NCBI RefSeq assembly: GCF_000975095.1
Contig: NZ_BBRD01000001.1
Location: forward strand, 887,467 to 951,466
Origin: Demequina aestuarii
GTDB taxonomy: Bacteria; Actinomycetota; Actinomycetes; Actinomycetales; Demequinaceae
DNA length: 64,000 nt
Direction: 5' to 3'
Positions within the stretch are counted from its first letter, which is position 1. Every line of letters begins with the position of its first letter. Below, one piece after another: positions 63,669-64,000 of the stretch. The position numbers were made by a program, and so were the translations under genes. A model generated the notes under the pieces. It saw only the letters and a list, made by a program, of their open reading frames with translations. It was not told where the DNA came from and ran no database searches.

Positions 63669-64000
63669 ATGACGGACCTCCCGTCGACCCTCGCCGCCGG
63701 GCAACCGCGCTGGAAGGTTCCGCGCACTGCTCTCGATCCTCGGGCCTGGCACGTGCTCGCCGCGTTCGCCGTCATCGGGTTCGGCATCGGACTCACCCAG
63801 AACGGCGCGGCCAGCGTGGTGCAGGACCAGATCGCGGACCTCGGCACGACCATCGATGTGCTCGGACTCACCATGGTCGCGTACTCGGTCGGCGTCGTGG
63901 TCGGAGCGCCGCTGATCATGGTGGGCCTGGGCCGCGTGCGCCGCAGGCCGCTGCTCGTGGTGATGGCGGGGCTGTTCCTGCTGACGACCGTGGCGACGGT
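63669..64000 (+). CDS. MFS transporter, N-terminal part
   Basis: The gene runs off the window; 110 codons are visible. Helices 1-3 are present (WHVLAAFAVIGFGIGLTQNG; LGLTMVAYSVGVVVGAPLIMV; LLVVMAGLFLLTTVATV), with the inter-helix loop GLGRVRRRPLL. It resembles AraJ/sugar-efflux or drug-efflux MFS proteins. It starts 31 bases after copC. Confidence 0.85.
   Translation, partial: MTDLPSTLAAGQPRWKVPRTALDPRAWHVLAAFAVIGFGIGLTQNGAASVVQDQIADLGTTIDVLGLTMVAYSVGVVVGAPLIMVGLGRVRRRPLLVVMAGLFLLTTVAT

Overview
The window is a high-GC chromosome segment from an actinobacterium. Supporting signs are a DevR/DosR-type regulator, RNase E/G next to rplU-rpmA-obg-proBA, nadD-rsfS, a mycobacterial MgtA-like mannosyltransferase, and many leaderless start codons. 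Gene order suggests Micrococcales (Cellulomonadaceae or Demequinaceae-like); that placement is inference. No integrase, transposase, phage gene or CRISPR array is visible.

Layout. 1-2088: end of a DUF177 (YceD) gene, then rpmF, rnc and mutM. 2125-10124: a DevR-like response regulator converges on a GAF-GAF histidine kinase, which is the last gene of a cydA-cydB-cydD-cydC operon. The kinase keeps the DosS heme-ligand histidine in context, and a DosR-like inverted repeat lies about 80 bp upstream of cydA. Together they look like a gas or redox sensing unit controlling cytochrome bd. 10542-25058: housekeeping block: RNase E/G, L21, L27, Obg, ProB, a P-type ATPase, ProA, a 48-aa membrane peptide, NadD, a 643-aa tail-anchored-like protein, RsfS and two phosphoglycerate-mutase-like phosphatases. 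The ATPase gene sits between proB and proA, and a decayed copy of the proB 3' end lies after it. 25112-28233: tRNA-Ala(GGC), a lone HerA-like ATPase, a DUF1304 protein and an HI0933-type flavoprotein. 28233-33875: a complete mrp Na+/H+ antiporter operon with A and B fused.

34106-43526: oxidoreductases (NmrA-like, F420-reductase-like, luciferase-like), a glutathione peroxidase, and a sugar operon: LacI regulator, lipoprotein, two ABC permeases and a GH127 beta-L-arabinofuranosidase. A double operator lies over the lacI promoter and a 19-bp perfect hairpin follows the binding-protein gene. 43536-51775: SGNH hydrolase, NUDIX, DHA2-type MFS, HAD phosphatase, a second F420-reductase-like protein, pirin, GNAT, and a luciferase-like/MarR/FMN-reductase operon with a palindrome over its TATAAT box. 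51905-56989: a GH3-MFS-fructosamine kinase operon divergent from a TetR regulator; the kinase gene is bracketed by inverted groups of a roughly 20-bp repeat spaced about 41 bp apart. 57014-64000: M3 peptidase, DoxX-like membrane protein, SGNH hydrolase, two GT4 glycosyltransferases (one MgtA-like), CopC and the start of an MFS transporter.

A recurring feature is a TANNNT box 6-7 bases before ATG or GTG, which implies extensive leaderless transcription. Gene calls rest on recognition of motifs and family resemblance in the translated sequence; no database search was run.
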